Assembly (NCBI GenBank): GCA_002479455.1 | Contig: DLNB01000062.1 | Span: 787-17,140 of the forward strand | Source: Acetothermia bacterium UBA7521 | Lineage (GTDB): Bacteria > Bipolaricaulota > Bipolaricaulia > Bipolaricaulales > Bipolaricaulaceae | Direction: 5' to 3' | Length of the DNA stretch: 16,354 nucleotides | In this document: one piece after another, positions 1 through 8,170 of the stretch | Numbering within the stretch: position 1 is the stretch's first letter | Layout of the letters: every line of letters starts with the position of its first letter | The notes under the pieces: generated by a model | What the model was told of the DNA's origin: nothing | Databases searched by the model: none | The model's input: the letters and a program-made list of their open reading frames with translations, nothing else | Translations under genes and position numbers: made by a program

Positions 1-575
<575 letters not shown>

Positions 576-660
576 AGCTTCAAGGGTTTCCGATAGGCTT
601 CCCGTCTCTCCCTGTCCACTTGTCAAAGACCAGACTTCCCGCAGATGTGCCCTTGCGGGC
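576..660 (-). other. 16S rRNA leader with start-site hairpin and boxA-like motif
   Basis: This is the inferred transcribed leader between the rrn promoter and the mature 16S 5' end. It opens at 660-649 with GCCC-GCAA-GGGC, a 4-bp stem closed by a GNRA-type tetraloop, right at the predicted transcript start. At about 631-619 the minus strand reads GGTCTTTGACAAG, which resembles the E. coli boxA antitermination core (CTCTTTAACAA). The boxA assignment is by resemblance only. Confidence 0.5.
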
Positions 661-666
661 AGGGGC

Positions 667-695
667 AGTATAGCGGAGGGGGGGAGACTGGTCAA
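667..695 (-). promoter_or_regulatory. Predicted sigma70-type rrn promoter
   Basis: On the minus strand TTGACC (695-690) and TATACT (672-667) are separated by exactly 17 nt, a near-consensus housekeeping promoter. It lies about 90 nt upstream of the 16S 5' end. Transcription would start near 660. The 17-nt spacer contains a C-tract. Assignment to the 16S gene follows from position and orientation. Confidence 0.8.
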
Positions 696-913
696 GGCGC
701 TCGATCTGTGGAAAACTCTGGGCCACATGTCCGAGGGGCTGGGGACAGATGTCCGAGACATGGGGCAGCGAACCCGTTTCGCGGGGCCTCATGGGACGCG
801 CTTCTGTCCACACGTTTTTCCCCAGTGGAATGTGGTGCAACACACCGAGGAGACCTCCCCCTTGAGCGGTTCCTGGATGACGCCACGGCCCGAACGCAGC
901 AGAATAGCAGGCG
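696..913. other. Intergenic region between rrn promoter and hpnA, with a spaced direct repeat
   Basis: No gene is visible in these 218 bp. The 9-mer ATGTCCGAG occurs at 727-735 and 749-757, 22 bp apart start to start (about two helical turns). The second copy forms an inverted repeat, ATGTC-CGA-GACAT (749-761). This spacing could be an operator pair, but no regulator can be named. The only -10-like match near hpnA is CAGAAT (900-905), 8 nt before the ATG, with no convincing -35 and no clear Shine-Dalgarno. Confidence 0.4.
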
Positions 914-1945
914 ATGCGGGCACTGGTAACCGGTGGGACGGGGTTCATCGGAGCGAACGTCGTGCGCGCCCTTCTGGAGAGGAAGTACAGGGTGAGGGTT
1001 CTGGCCCGTCCAGGCACAGATCGGAGGAATCTGGATGGCCTCGGCGTCGAGTGGGCAGAAGGCGACGTGCGGGATCTCGCGTCGGTGCGAAACGCGGTCT
1101 CCGGCTGCAGCCACGTGTTTCACGTCGCCGCTCTGTACGCGTTGTGGACTCGCCCCCGGCGGCGGGTCTACGAGGTCAACGTGGAGGGAACCCGCCACGT
1201 CCTCCAGGCGGCGTGGACGATGGGGGTAGAGCGCGTGGTGGTCACGAGTTCGGTGGCCGCCCTCGGCCTGCATGAAGATGGCCGTCCTGCAGACGAGATG
1301 GTCCCAGCTACCTCAGCCACCCTCATCGGGGATTACAAGAGGAGCAAGTTCCTCGCCCAGGAACTCGCCCTGGCGTCCGCCCAGCGGGGATTGCCCGTGG
1401 TCATCGTGAACCCGAGCTTCCCGGTCGGCCCGTACGACCGCAAGCCGACCCCCACCGGCCAGGTCATCGTGGACTTCCTCAACCGAAGGCTACCAGCCTA
1501 CGTGGACACGGGGATGAACGTGGTGTCGGTGGAGGACGTAGCGCGGGGCCACATCCTCGCCGCAGAGAAAGGGCGACCGGGGGAGGTCTACATCCTCGGC
1601 GGGGAGAACCTCTCGATGCGCGAGTTCCTGGGCCTTCTCAGCGAGGTGAGCGGTCGCCCGGCCCCGCGGGTGCGCCTCCCCGCGGCTCCCCTCATCCCTC
1701 TCGCCCACCTCAATGCGGCATGGAGCACGGTGACGGGGACCGTTCCCCGGTTGACCCCGGATACAGCACGGATGGCCTACCACCGGATGTTCTACGATCC
1801 CAGCAAGGCCGTGCGCGATCTCGGACTGCCTCAAACCTCGGCAAGGGAGGCCCTGCGCCGGGCGGTGGCGTGGTTCGAGGAGAACGGGTACGTCAACCGA
1901 CGTCCGTCCCGACGCGGAGGAGAGCGAGCGCCTGATCGACATTGA
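914..1945 (+). CDS. hpnA: Hopanoid-associated sugar epimerase HpnA (extended SDR family)
   Basis: This 343-aa NAD(P)-dependent epimerase/dehydratase-like protein belongs to the extended short-chain dehydrogenase family. It has the Rossmann glycine motif GGTGFIG at residues 7-13, the catalytic Ser region TSSVA (111-115), and the YxxxK pair Tyr141/Lys145 in DYKRSK. The stretch VNPSFPVGP followed by KPTPTG (about 166-182), then VDTGMN and ILGGENL, is characteristic of the hopanoid-linked HpnA subgroup. Length is normal. HpnA genes usually travel with squalene-hopene cyclase and hpnG/H, as here, and are linked to side-chain chemistry, though the exact reaction is not settled. Here it stands apart on the plus strand, convergent to the hopanoid operon, and its last 53 bp overlap the DUF116 gene. 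No strong ribosome-binding site precedes the ATG. Confidence 0.9.
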   Translation: MRALVTGGTGFIGANVVRALLERKYRVRVLARPGTDRRNLDGLGVEWAEGDVRDLASVRNAVSGCSHVFHVAALYALWTRPRRRVYEVNVEGTRHVLQAAWTMGVERVVVTSSVAALGLHEDGRPADEMVPATSATLIGDYKRSKFLAQELALASAQRGLPVVIVNPSFPVGPYDRKPTPTGQVIVDFLNRRLPAYVDTGMNVVSVEDVARGHILAAEKGRPGEVYILGGENLSMREFLGLLSEVSGRPAPRVRLPAAPLIPLAHLNAAWSTVTGTVPRLTPDTARMAYHRMFYDPSKAVRDLGLPQTSAREALRRAVAWFEENGYVNRRPSRRGGERAPDRH

Positions 1946-2330
1946 CCTCCGTGTCCACGCACCCGTCGCGCGACAGGGGGACGACCGTGATGAGGGGGCG
2001 CGACGGGCCGAGACCAGCGACCGCCTCCTCCCCTTCCTGAAGCTCTCTGGCGCAGGCGACGGCGACCACGGCTCGGGGCTCTACCTCGCGAACGAAACGC
2101 AACGCGAGCGCCCCACCAGGGGCAATACAGACCCCTTTGTACCCTAGCCGCGCCGCTTCCTCGCGGAGGGTGCGAATTGGGCAAGCCTCTTCGCAGCCGA
2201 CAGGGCATTGAAACCCCTCCCGCGACGGGCGTCCGGGGCAGGTCTGGCTCGGCCGGAGGCAGTGCGGGAGGAGAAGCACGCGCTCCCCCGGCGGGATCGC
2301 AGCAAACGGGTGCAGCGCGCCCTCACCCAT
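1893..2330 (-). CDS. DUF116 family protein
   Basis: This 145-aa cysteine-rich protein is recognised as DUF116 by the N-terminal LLPHCLR motif (20-26), a cysteine cluster (Cys31, 42, 46, 50), a VACARE block (92-97) and a late DGCVDT motif (122-127). Eight cysteines suggest metal or Fe-S binding, which is inferred. The biochemical function of DUF116 is unknown. Its ATG overlaps the yjbQ stop in ATGGGTGA, so it is translationally coupled and is the last gene of the hopanoid/isoprenoid operon. Its 3' end overlaps the convergent hpnA by 53 bp. Some DUF116 proteins have an N-terminal membrane region, which is absent here. Confidence 0.8.
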   Translation of the reverse strand: MGEGALHPFAAIPPGERVLLLPHCLRPSQTCPGRPSREGFQCPVGCEEACPIRTLREEAARLGYKGVCIAPGGALALRFVREVEPRAVVAVACARELQEGEEAVAGLGPSRPLITVVPLSRDGCVDTEVNVDQALALLRVGTDVG

Positions 2331-2790
2331 GACCGAACGCCTGAACCGTGATCTCCCGCTCCCGAGGACGGTCCAGTTCGATCAAGAACACCCGCTGCCA
2401 GCGCCCGAGCACGAGCCGCCCGTCCTCGATCGGGATCGCCTCGCTCGACCCCAAGAGAAGGTGCTGGCAATGGGCGTGAGCGTTGGGACACTCGTCGGGC
2501 GTCATGTTGTGGGTGCGGATGGCGAAGTCGTTGTGGCGGTAGTAGAGGTCGCGCGGGGCAACCCGCTTCAGAAACTCTTCCATGTCCGCAATGAGAAGCG
2601 GTTCGTTCTCGTTCACCCGGATTGCAGCCGTGGTATGACGGCAGAACACAACGGCGATCCCATCCCGAACGCCGCTCTCGCGGACGAGCCGCTGTACTGG
2701 GTCGGTGATGTCGATGAACTGAGGCGCCCGTTCCGTGGGCACGGTGCACGTCATCCGCCGCAACACAGGGCCGGCGTAGGTCGGGTTCAT
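2323..2790 (-). CDS. yjbQ: YjbQ family protein (UPF0047)
   Basis: This 155-aa protein has the UPF0047/YjbQ signatures: CRHTTAAI (50-57), NENEPLL (60-66), the YYRHND and RTHNMTPDECPNAHAH blocks (83-107), and a C-terminal LGRWQRVFLIELDRPR. E. coli YjbQ shows weak thiamine-phosphate synthase activity, but the true role of the family is unclear. The ATG at 2790 overlaps the ispH stop (ATGA), which supports this start; Met13 is an alternative that would match the usual family N-terminus. The gene sits between ispH and the DUF116 gene, with overlaps on both sides. Confidence 0.88.
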   Translation of the reverse strand: MNPTYAGPVLRRMTCTVPTERAPQFIDITDPVQRLVRESGVRDGIAVVFCRHTTAAIRVNENEPLLIADMEEFLKRVAPRDLYYRHNDFAIRTHNMTPDECPNAHAHCQHLLLGSSEAIPIEDGRLVLGRWQRVFLIELDRPREREITVQAFGHG

Positions 2791-3641
2791 CGGTCCCCTC
2801 CCAATTCGCGCAGGCGCCTGATCACGGCCTGGACCGCCTCATCGGGGGTGGAGGCCCCGGCGGTGACCCCGACCCGAGACATTTCTGCAAGCCAGTCCAA
2901 AACGATCTCATCCTCCGATTCAATGAAGTGGGTTCGCACGCCTGTGGCGCGGACGACTTCCGCCAGACGGCGGGTGTTGGCCGAGTTCCGGGAACCGACC
3001 ACAAAGATCACCTCCACCCGCCGCGCCAGCTCCTGGGCCGCTCGGTAACGGCGCCCCGTCTCTGGACACGTCGTGTCCACGACCTGCAGCTCCCGGAGCA
3101 CGCCCTGGCCCTGGCCCACCACGGCCTGGACGAACTCCCAGAACGCATCACGCTCCTTCGTCGTCTGGGAGACGATCGCCAAGCATCCACCCTTCGGTAG
3201 GGAGGCGTCCGTTGGAACGAGGGTGGCGTGCCCCTTTCCCCCTGTCCACGCCAGGAGCCCCTGGACCTCGGGGTGCGCCGTCTCGCCGTAGATAAGGACG
3301 GTGAACCCAGCCTCGCTCAGCCGGTGAGCCGCCTCTTGGGCCCGCTTCACGATCGGACAGGTCGTGTCCACGAGGCCCAGACCCCGCCGGCGGATCTCCT
3401 TGACCACCTCCGGCCCCGCCCCGTGGGCGGTGATGGCCACAGCTGGGGCGCTCACCTCGTCCAACGACCGCACCCCCTGAGCACCGCCGGAGGCGAGGCG
3501 GTCCACGACCCGCGCGTTGTGGACGATCGCCCCCAGAGTGGCGAGTGGCCCCCGCTCCCGGAGGTGCTCCTCCACCATCTCCACCGCCCGCCGCACCCCA
3601 GGACAGAACCCGTACACGCGGGCGAGCTCGATCGCGATCAT
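2787..3641 (-). CDS. ispH: 4-hydroxy-3-methylbut-2-enyl diphosphate reductase IspH (LytB)
   Basis: IspH is the final MEP-pathway enzyme, reducing HMBPP to IPP and DMAPP with a [4Fe-4S] cluster. The three cluster cysteines are visible at Cys13 (YGFCPGV), Cys95 (DTTCPIV) and Cys192 (DTTCPETG). Substrate-binding His41 (HNARVV), the AHG motif (72-74) and His123 (AHPEV) are present, as is the SxN motif in RNSANTRRL. With the start at 3641 the protein is 284 aa, a normal length. An upstream in-frame extension exists, but the chosen ATG forms an ATGA overlap with the squalene-hopene cyclase stop and gives the canonical N-terminus. IspH genes occur in other bacterial hopanoid operons, so the context is meaningful. 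Confidence 0.96.
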   Translation of the reverse strand: MIAIELARVYGFCPGVRRAVEMVEEHLRERGPLATLGAIVHNARVVDRLASGGAQGVRSLDEVSAPAVAITAHGAGPEVVKEIRRRGLGLVDTTCPIVKRAQEAAHRLSEAGFTVLIYGETAHPEVQGLLAWTGGKGHATLVPTDASLPKGGCLAIVSQTTKERDAFWEFVQAVVGQGQGVLRELQVVDTTCPETGRRYRAAQELARRVEVIFVVGSRNSANTRRLAEVVRATGVRTHFIESEDEIVLDWLAEMSRVGVTAGASTPDEAVQAVIRRLRELGGDR

Positions 3642-5578
3642 CGGGCCGCCTCCCGGGCCCGGCCGAGGGCCATGAGCGGGAACACGTGTCGGTAGAGGTG
3701 GTAGCGAATCATGAAGTCCGTGGGGAAGCCTGTTCCCGTGAAGTGGGGCTCGTCCCACGTCCCGTCCTCGCGCTGTATCCGAACCAGGAACGCGACCCCC
3801 CGCTGGACGGCCTCGCCCTCCCCCTCACCCGCGGCGAGGAGGGCCAACAGGGCCCATGCCGTTTGGGAAGGGGTGGACGGTCCCCGTCCCCGCAGCTCGA
3901 CCCGGTGGTAGGATGCGATGTCCTCTCCCCACCCCCCGTCCTCGTTCTGGCGGGAGACGACGAACTGTACCGCCTTTCGCACCCGCGGGTCGGCCATGTC
4001 CCACCCGCAGGCGGCGAGGGCGGGGAGCACGGCTCCGGTCCCATAGACGTGGTTCACCCCCCACCGGCCGTACCACGACCCGTCCCCCTCCTGTTCCTTC
4101 CACAAATAGCGAAGGGCCCGATCCAGAGGGCGAAAGCCGGGACGGTAACCGAGGCGCCCCAGGAACTCCACGATATGCGCGGTCACATCGGCCGACGGGG
4201 GATCGAGGAGTTCCCCGAAGTCAGCGAACGGGATCTGGCGGAGGAAGGTCTTCGTGTTGTTCCGATCGAACGCGCCCCACCCGCCGTTCCGGGACTGCAT
4301 GCCGAGGAGCCACTCCACCCCTCGCTGGCGGGCGAACCCCTTGTCCCCCTCCGGAAGCGCGGTCCCGTGGAGGGCCATCAGCACCACCGATGTGTCGTCC
4401 GTGTCCGGGTACACGTCGTTATCGAACTCGAACGCCCATCCCCCGGGACGGGCTCGGCAGCGGGCCTGCCAGTCTCCGCCCACGAAGATCTGCTCCCCGA
4501 GGAGCCAAGACCCCGCCCGGACCCGGGCAGGGTGGTCCGCAGGCAATCCTGCATCTTGCAGGGCCATCATCGCCAACCCCGTGTCCCACACCGGGGAGAT
4601 GCACGACTGCAGCCGGAACGTGCCCTCGTCCTCGATCGCGTAGCGGGAGAAACCGGCGATCCCCCGCGCGACGGGCGGGCTGGCCAGGGCGTGACCGAGG
4701 GCGCGGAGGGCGATCAAGGAGTACACCCACGGCGGCTGGATCCCACCCCAGCACCCGTCGGCCTCCTGCCGCTCGAGGATCCACTCCTCCGCCACCTTCA
4801 GGACCCGGCGGCGCAGGAAACGGAGGGGTCTGCGCTCGTAGATCCTGAGGGCGCGGTCGACGGTGAAGAAGAACCCTCCCCAAAACCCCGTCTTGCGGGG
4901 GAGGCGGGGATCGGTGTTCTCCCGTCCGCGGGGGAACAGATCATCGATCCTCGCCCGTTCGGGAATGGGGTGGATGGGCTTCAAAGCCCGGAGGATGGTA
5001 AGGGGGACGATCGTCCCGCGCGCCCAGGAGCCGAAGGCGTAGAGGTTCACCGGGAACCACTTGGGAAGGAGAACGAGCTCGGGCGGGAGCACCGGAGTGG
5101 CCTCCCACGGCCATTCGCCGAGAAGCGCCAGCCAGATCTTCGTGAACACGCGGCCCTTCTCCACGCCGCCACGCGCGAGGATCCACTCCCGCGCCTGGGC
5201 CATCGGCTGGGAATCGGGGTTCACCCCGGCCATCTTCAGGGCGAGGTAGGCCTCGATCGTCGTGGAGAGGTCTCCTGGCGCTCCGTACCCGTTTGCCCAC
5301 GTCCCATCCTCTCTCTGCTGGGAGAGGAGGTAGCGGGCGATCTTCTCCCACAGCTCCTGAGACCCGACCCCGAGGATGTGGGTGACGAACACGTGTTCGG
5401 CGGTGATCGTCGCGTTGCTCTCCAGCTCGCCCCACCAGTAGCCGTCGGGGTACTGGTGCCGGAAGAGCCAGTTCACCGCGCGCTCGATCGCCCGGTTGAG
5501 GTCGGTGACCGGTGACGGGTGACGGGTGACGGGTGGGGTTGCGCATGAAGCAGCCTGCAGAACGTCTCGGTCACGCAT
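3638..5578 (-). CDS. shc: Squalene-hopene cyclase
   Basis: This 646-aa class II triterpene cyclase converts squalene to hopene/hopanol at the membrane. The catalytic acid motif is DTDD at 392-395 within DTDDTSVV. At least six QW repeats of the QxxxGxW type are visible (about 88-94, 271-277, 428-434, 496-502, 544-550, 602-608). The SPVWDTGLA block (329-337) is also conserved. Length is typical. Family homology begins around residue 27 (LNRAIERAVNWL). Residues of about 13-26 are encoded by a 7-bp tandem repeat and look like a non-conserved leader. The ATG at 5578 overlaps the ispG stop (ATGCGTGA), favouring this start. The synonym hpnF applies. The gene is flanked by ispG and ispH, which supply precursors. 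Confidence 0.96.
   Translation of the reverse strand: MRDRDVLQAASCATPPVTRHPSPVTDLNRAIERAVNWLFRHQYPDGYWWGELESNATITAEHVFVTHILGVGSQELWEKIARYLLSQQREDGTWANGYGAPGDLSTTIEAYLALKMAGVNPDSQPMAQAREWILARGGVEKGRVFTKIWLALLGEWPWEATPVLPPELVLLPKWFPVNLYAFGSWARGTIVPLTILRALKPIHPIPERARIDDLFPRGRENTDPRLPRKTGFWGGFFFTVDRALRIYERRPLRFLRRRVLKVAEEWILERQEADGCWGGIQPPWVYSLIALRALGHALASPPVARGIAGFSRYAIEDEGTFRLQSCISPVWDTGLAMMALQDAGLPADHPARVRAGSWLLGEQIFVGGDWQARCRARPGGWAFEFDNDVYPDTDDTSVVLMALHGTALPEGDKGFARQRGVEWLLGMQSRNGGWGAFDRNNTKTFLRQIPFADFGELLDPPSADVTAHIVEFLGRLGYRPGFRPLDRALRYLWKEQEGDGSWYGRWGVNHVYGTGAVLPALAACGWDMADPRVRKAVQFVVSRQNEDGGWGEDIASYHRVELRGRGPSTPSQTAWALLALLAAGEGEGEAVQRGVAFLVRIQREDGTWDEPHFTGTGFPTDFMIRYHLYRHVFPLMALGRAREAAR
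5503..5537. repeat. 7-bp tandem repeat inside the squalene-hopene cyclase N-terminus
   Basis: On the plus strand the unit (C/G)GGTGAC repeats four times (5503-5509, 5510-5516, 5517-5523, 5524-5530), with a partial fifth unit to 5537. Read in frame on the minus strand it encodes the Pro/Val/Thr-rich segment near residues 14-26 of the cyclase. The unit is not a multiple of three, so gain or loss of one copy would shift the frame between the start codon and the conserved fold. Confidence 0.85.
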
Positions 5579-6626
5579 GCTCTCCCACCTCCTGTCGCAC
5601 GAGGGCCACGAACTCCGCCGCGACCTGTTCTTCCGCCACCTTGGGACGGACGACCTTCCCGTGGGCGTAGAGCGTCCCGAACCCCTTCCCGCCTACCACA
5701 GCGAAGTCGGCCCGCTCCGCCTCGCCAAGCCCGTTCACCGGGCAACCCATAATCGCGATCGAGAGCGACTGCACGATCGGGGAGAGACGACGCTTCACCT
5801 CTGCCGCGATTCCCGGGACGTCGATCCCCGTTCGACCACAGGTTGGGCAGACGACGTACGACGGACCCCGCTGCCGGAGCCCAAGCGCGGCGAGGATCTC
5901 CCAGGCCGCCTCCACCTCCCGCACCGGATCCCCGGCGAGGGATACGCGCAACGTGTCCCCGATCCCCGCGGCGAGGAGGATCCCGATCCCCACCGCAGAG
6001 CGGATTGCCCCCTCCCACTCCGTCCCCGCTTCGGTGATCCCGAGGTGGATCGGCCAGTTCCCCTCCTGGCAGAGGAGGCGGTTCGCCTCCACGGTGAGGG
6101 GAACGTCGTGGGCCTTGATCGCGACCACGATGTCGCGGAACCCCGCCGTCTCGAGGAGTTCCACCTCCCACAGAGCCGCCTCCACGAGTCCGTCGGGCGT
6201 GATCTCGCCCCGTGGGCCGCGGAACCGCCCGTCCACGGAACCGGCGTTGACCCCGACCCGAATCGGCACGCCCCTGTCCCCGGCTGCGCGGGCGACCTCT
6301 TGGATGTGCTTCGGGTCGCGGATGTTCCCCGGGTTGAGGCGGAGTTTGTCCGCGCCCGCTTCGAGGGCAGCGAGGGCCAGCCGGTGGTCGTAGTGGATGT
6401 CAGCGACGAGGGGGACCATCACTTCACCCTTGATCTCCCGGATTGCCTGAGCTGTCGCCAGGTCCGGAACCGCTACCCGCACCAGCTCGCACCCCGCGGC
6501 CTGCAGCCGGCGGATCTGGTCCACCGTCGCCCGCACGTCGGCGGTATCGGTGTTGGTCATGGATTGAACGACAACCGGGCTCCCTCCCCCGATCACAGCC
6601 TCGCCGACACGAACAACGCGGGTCAT
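5571..6626 (-). CDS. ispG: 4-hydroxy-3-methylbut-2-en-1-yl diphosphate synthase IspG (GcpE)
   Basis: IspG is the penultimate MEP-pathway enzyme, converting MEcPP to HMBPP with a [4Fe-4S] cluster. The 351-aa protein starts MTRVVRVGEAVIGGGSPV and contains VVVQSMTNT (18-26), VADIHYD (74-80) and LRLNPGNI (95-102). The cluster ligands are Cys260 and Cys263 (CPTCGRT), Cys295 (MGCPVNG) and Glu302. This is the short bacterial form without the extra domain. The open frame continues upstream, but the ATG at 6626 overlaps the hpnG stop (ATGA) and gives the canonical N-terminus. The stop overlaps the cyclase start. Placement inside a hopanoid operon points to coupling of isoprenoid supply with triterpenoid synthesis. 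Confidence 0.96.
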   Translation of the reverse strand: MTRVVRVGEAVIGGGSPVVVQSMTNTDTADVRATVDQIRRLQAAGCELVRVAVPDLATAQAIREIKGEVMVPLVADIHYDHRLALAALEAGADKLRLNPGNIRDPKHIQEVARAAGDRGVPIRVGVNAGSVDGRFRGPRGEITPDGLVEAALWEVELLETAGFRDIVVAIKAHDVPLTVEANRLLCQEGNWPIHLGITEAGTEWEGAIRSAVGIGILLAAGIGDTLRVSLAGDPVREVEAAWEILAALGLRQRGPSYVVCPTCGRTGIDVPGIAAEVKRRLSPIVQSLSIAIMGCPVNGLGEAERADFAVVGGKGFGTLYAHGKVVRPKVAEEQVAAEFVALVRQEVGEHA

Positions 6627-7180
6627 CGTTCCTCCAAGACCGGCCGCAGTGCGGCTGCGGCCCGGCCTAAGCTGCGGGCGCAGGCGAGCGCCCGTCCCGC
6701 CCAACGGGCGCGGGGAGAGGCGAGGACGTCCTCCCACAGCTCGTCGAGGACGACCCGCACCACGAGGAACGGGATCCCTCGATCGGCGAGTTCCCGGGCG
6801 AGGTGGGCCGATTCCATGTCCACGGCGAGGGCATCCAGTCCGAGGCGGGCCTTTCCCGCCGGGTCGGCGATCCGCGCCACGGTGGTCACGGTTCCCACCA
6901 CCGCGCCCGGCAACCTCTCCCCCCCGCGCGCGACCAGCGCGCGATCCAACGGGACCGGCCCAGACCCGTCGCACAGGACCTCCTCCGCGAGGACGACCGA
7001 CCCCGCAGCGAGGTCGGCCCGCGTCGCTCCTGAGAACCCGACGACGAGCGCCCCCTGAGGCCGGCGACCGTTCAGCCGGTTCCGAAGCCATCCCCCTGCT
7101 CCCGCGCCTAGCCCCACCCGCAGTCGCGGGCGTGGGGCGAAGAGGAGTTCCGTCCTCAGCGCGGCCACAGTGACGATCAC
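6623..7180 (-). CDS. hpnG: Hopanoid-associated phosphorylase HpnG (nucleoside phosphorylase fold)
   Basis: This 185-aa protein has the PNP/UDP phosphorylase fold: a GFSGA glycine motif (48-52) and the signature VDMES (120-124), whose Glu contacts the ribose in this superfamily. HpnG is reported to remove adenine from adenosylhopane, giving a ribosyl hopanoid. The start is a GTG at 7180. It forms a GTGA overlap with the hpnH stop and is preceded at 5 nt by a strong GGAGG site. The longer in-frame extension upstream lies antisense to no known domain and is out of frame with hpnH, so it is rejected. The protein is somewhat shorter than many HpnG homologues. A futalosine hydrolase-like role is the main alternative, made unlikely by the adjacent hpnH. 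Confidence 0.85.
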   Translation of the reverse strand: MIVTVAALRTELLFAPRPRLRVGLGAGAGGWLRNRLNGRRPQGALVVGFSGATRADLAAGSVVLAEEVLCDGSGPVPLDRALVARGGERLPGAVVGTVTTVARIADPAGKARLGLDALAVDMESAHLARELADRGIPFLVVRVVLDELWEDVLASPRARWAGRALACARSLGRAAAALRPVLEER

Positions 7181-8169
7181 TGTCTCCTCCGGAGGAGCTT
7201 CCACGGGTGATTGAGAACATCGAGCACGCTCGCCGGCTCGAACCCGGCGTGGAGCATGCACCCCGCGCAGCGCGGGTCGTTCCCCGGCCCATACCGCCCC
7301 CACAGCTCCGGTTCGAGGATCTCCTCGAGGTCGGTCGTGTGCCGATCGGCGATGAGGTAGCAGGGGACCCGCCACCCGAGGACCGTGTAGGTGGGGATCG
7401 CCCACGCCGAGCAGGGGTAGGTTACGTTCCCCCGCAAAAAGTCGAGGAAGAGGGGGTTGTCGTAGAACGGGAACTTCCCGCCGTCGAGAATCTCCCGGAA
7501 CGCACGTACCGCCTCCTCCCGTTGCAGGAAGAGCTCCCGCTCCGGCACCTGCTCGTAGGCGTAGCCGGGGGAAAGCATGATCCCCTCCACCCCCAGGCCG
7601 GCCAAGGTGCGAAACAGCTCGTGAAGGTCCGCGGGATCGGAGCCGTGGAACGCTGTCGTGTTCGTCGCCACGCGGAATCCGCCCGCGCGAGCGACGGCGA
7701 TCGCCGCGACCGCCTCGGCATGCGCGCCGGGCAAGCCCGTCACGTCATCGTGGACGCGGGCCGTGCCGTCGAGGTGGACGACGAAGCACAACCGCTTGTG
7801 GGGCCGGAACCGGAGGAGGGATTCCCGGAGGAGGAGGCCGTTCGTGCACAGGAAGACCCACCGGCCCTGCGCGACGAGTCCCTCGACGATGGCCTCGATC
7901 TGGGGGTGGAGGAGCGGCTCCCCGCCGGAGACGGACACGACCGGGGCGCCGGCGAGTTGGGTCGCATTCAACGCCTCCTCGACCGGCATCCGGCGGTCCA
8001 TCACGCTGGCGTACTCCCGCACCCGACCGCAGCCCGCGCAACGGAGGTTACACGCCTCGAGGGGCTCAAGCATGAGGACCATCGGAAACAGGCGGCCTCT
8101 CCGCGGCCAACTCCGGCGGGGGAGGAGGTACCGAGCCAGTTCCACCGTCATCGCCAGGGGGCGGCCCAT
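7177..8169 (-). CDS. hpnH: Hopanoid radical SAM protein HpnH (adenosylhopane synthase)
   Basis: HpnH is a radical SAM enzyme that adds a 5'-deoxyadenosyl group to diploptene, forming adenosylhopane, the first step of side-chain synthesis. The CxxxCxxC cluster motif is at Cys40, Cys44 and Cys47 (ACNLRCAGCG), preceded by the family-typical PMVLMLEPLEA. The VSGGEPLLHP motif follows near residue 100, then LCTNGLLL, VHLDG, LSPGYAYE, FLDFLRGN and GWRVPCYL. C-terminal cysteines (CAGCMLHAGFE) and DVLNHPWK match the HpnH family. Length (330 aa) is normal. One nucleotide separates it from the upstream prenyl synthase stop, and its own stop overlaps the hpnG start. Confidence 0.95.
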   Translation of the reverse strand: MGRPLAMTVELARYLLPRRSWPRRGRLFPMVLMLEPLEACNLRCAGCGRVREYASVMDRRMPVEEALNATQLAGAPVVSVSGGEPLLHPQIEAIVEGLVAQGRWVFLCTNGLLLRESLLRFRPHKRLCFVVHLDGTARVHDDVTGLPGAHAEAVAAIAVARAGGFRVATNTTAFHGSDPADLHELFRTLAGLGVEGIMLSPGYAYEQVPERELFLQREEAVRAFREILDGGKFPFYDNPLFLDFLRGNVTYPCSAWAIPTYTVLGWRVPCYLIADRHTTDLEEILEPELWGRYGPGNDPRCAGCMLHAGFEPASVLDVLNHPWKLLRRRQ

Positions 8170-8170
8170 C

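Noticed and set aside
3545..5515. 656-aa plus-strand open frame antisense to squalene-hopene cyclase
   Set aside because: Low-complexity Pro/Arg/Glu-rich translation with no recognisable motif; a GC-rich shadow of a clearly real gene on the other strand.
5526..7058. 510-aa plus-strand open frame antisense to ispG and hpnG
   Set aside because: Arg/Pro/Ser-rich and motif-free, while the opposite strand has complete IspG and HpnG signatures.
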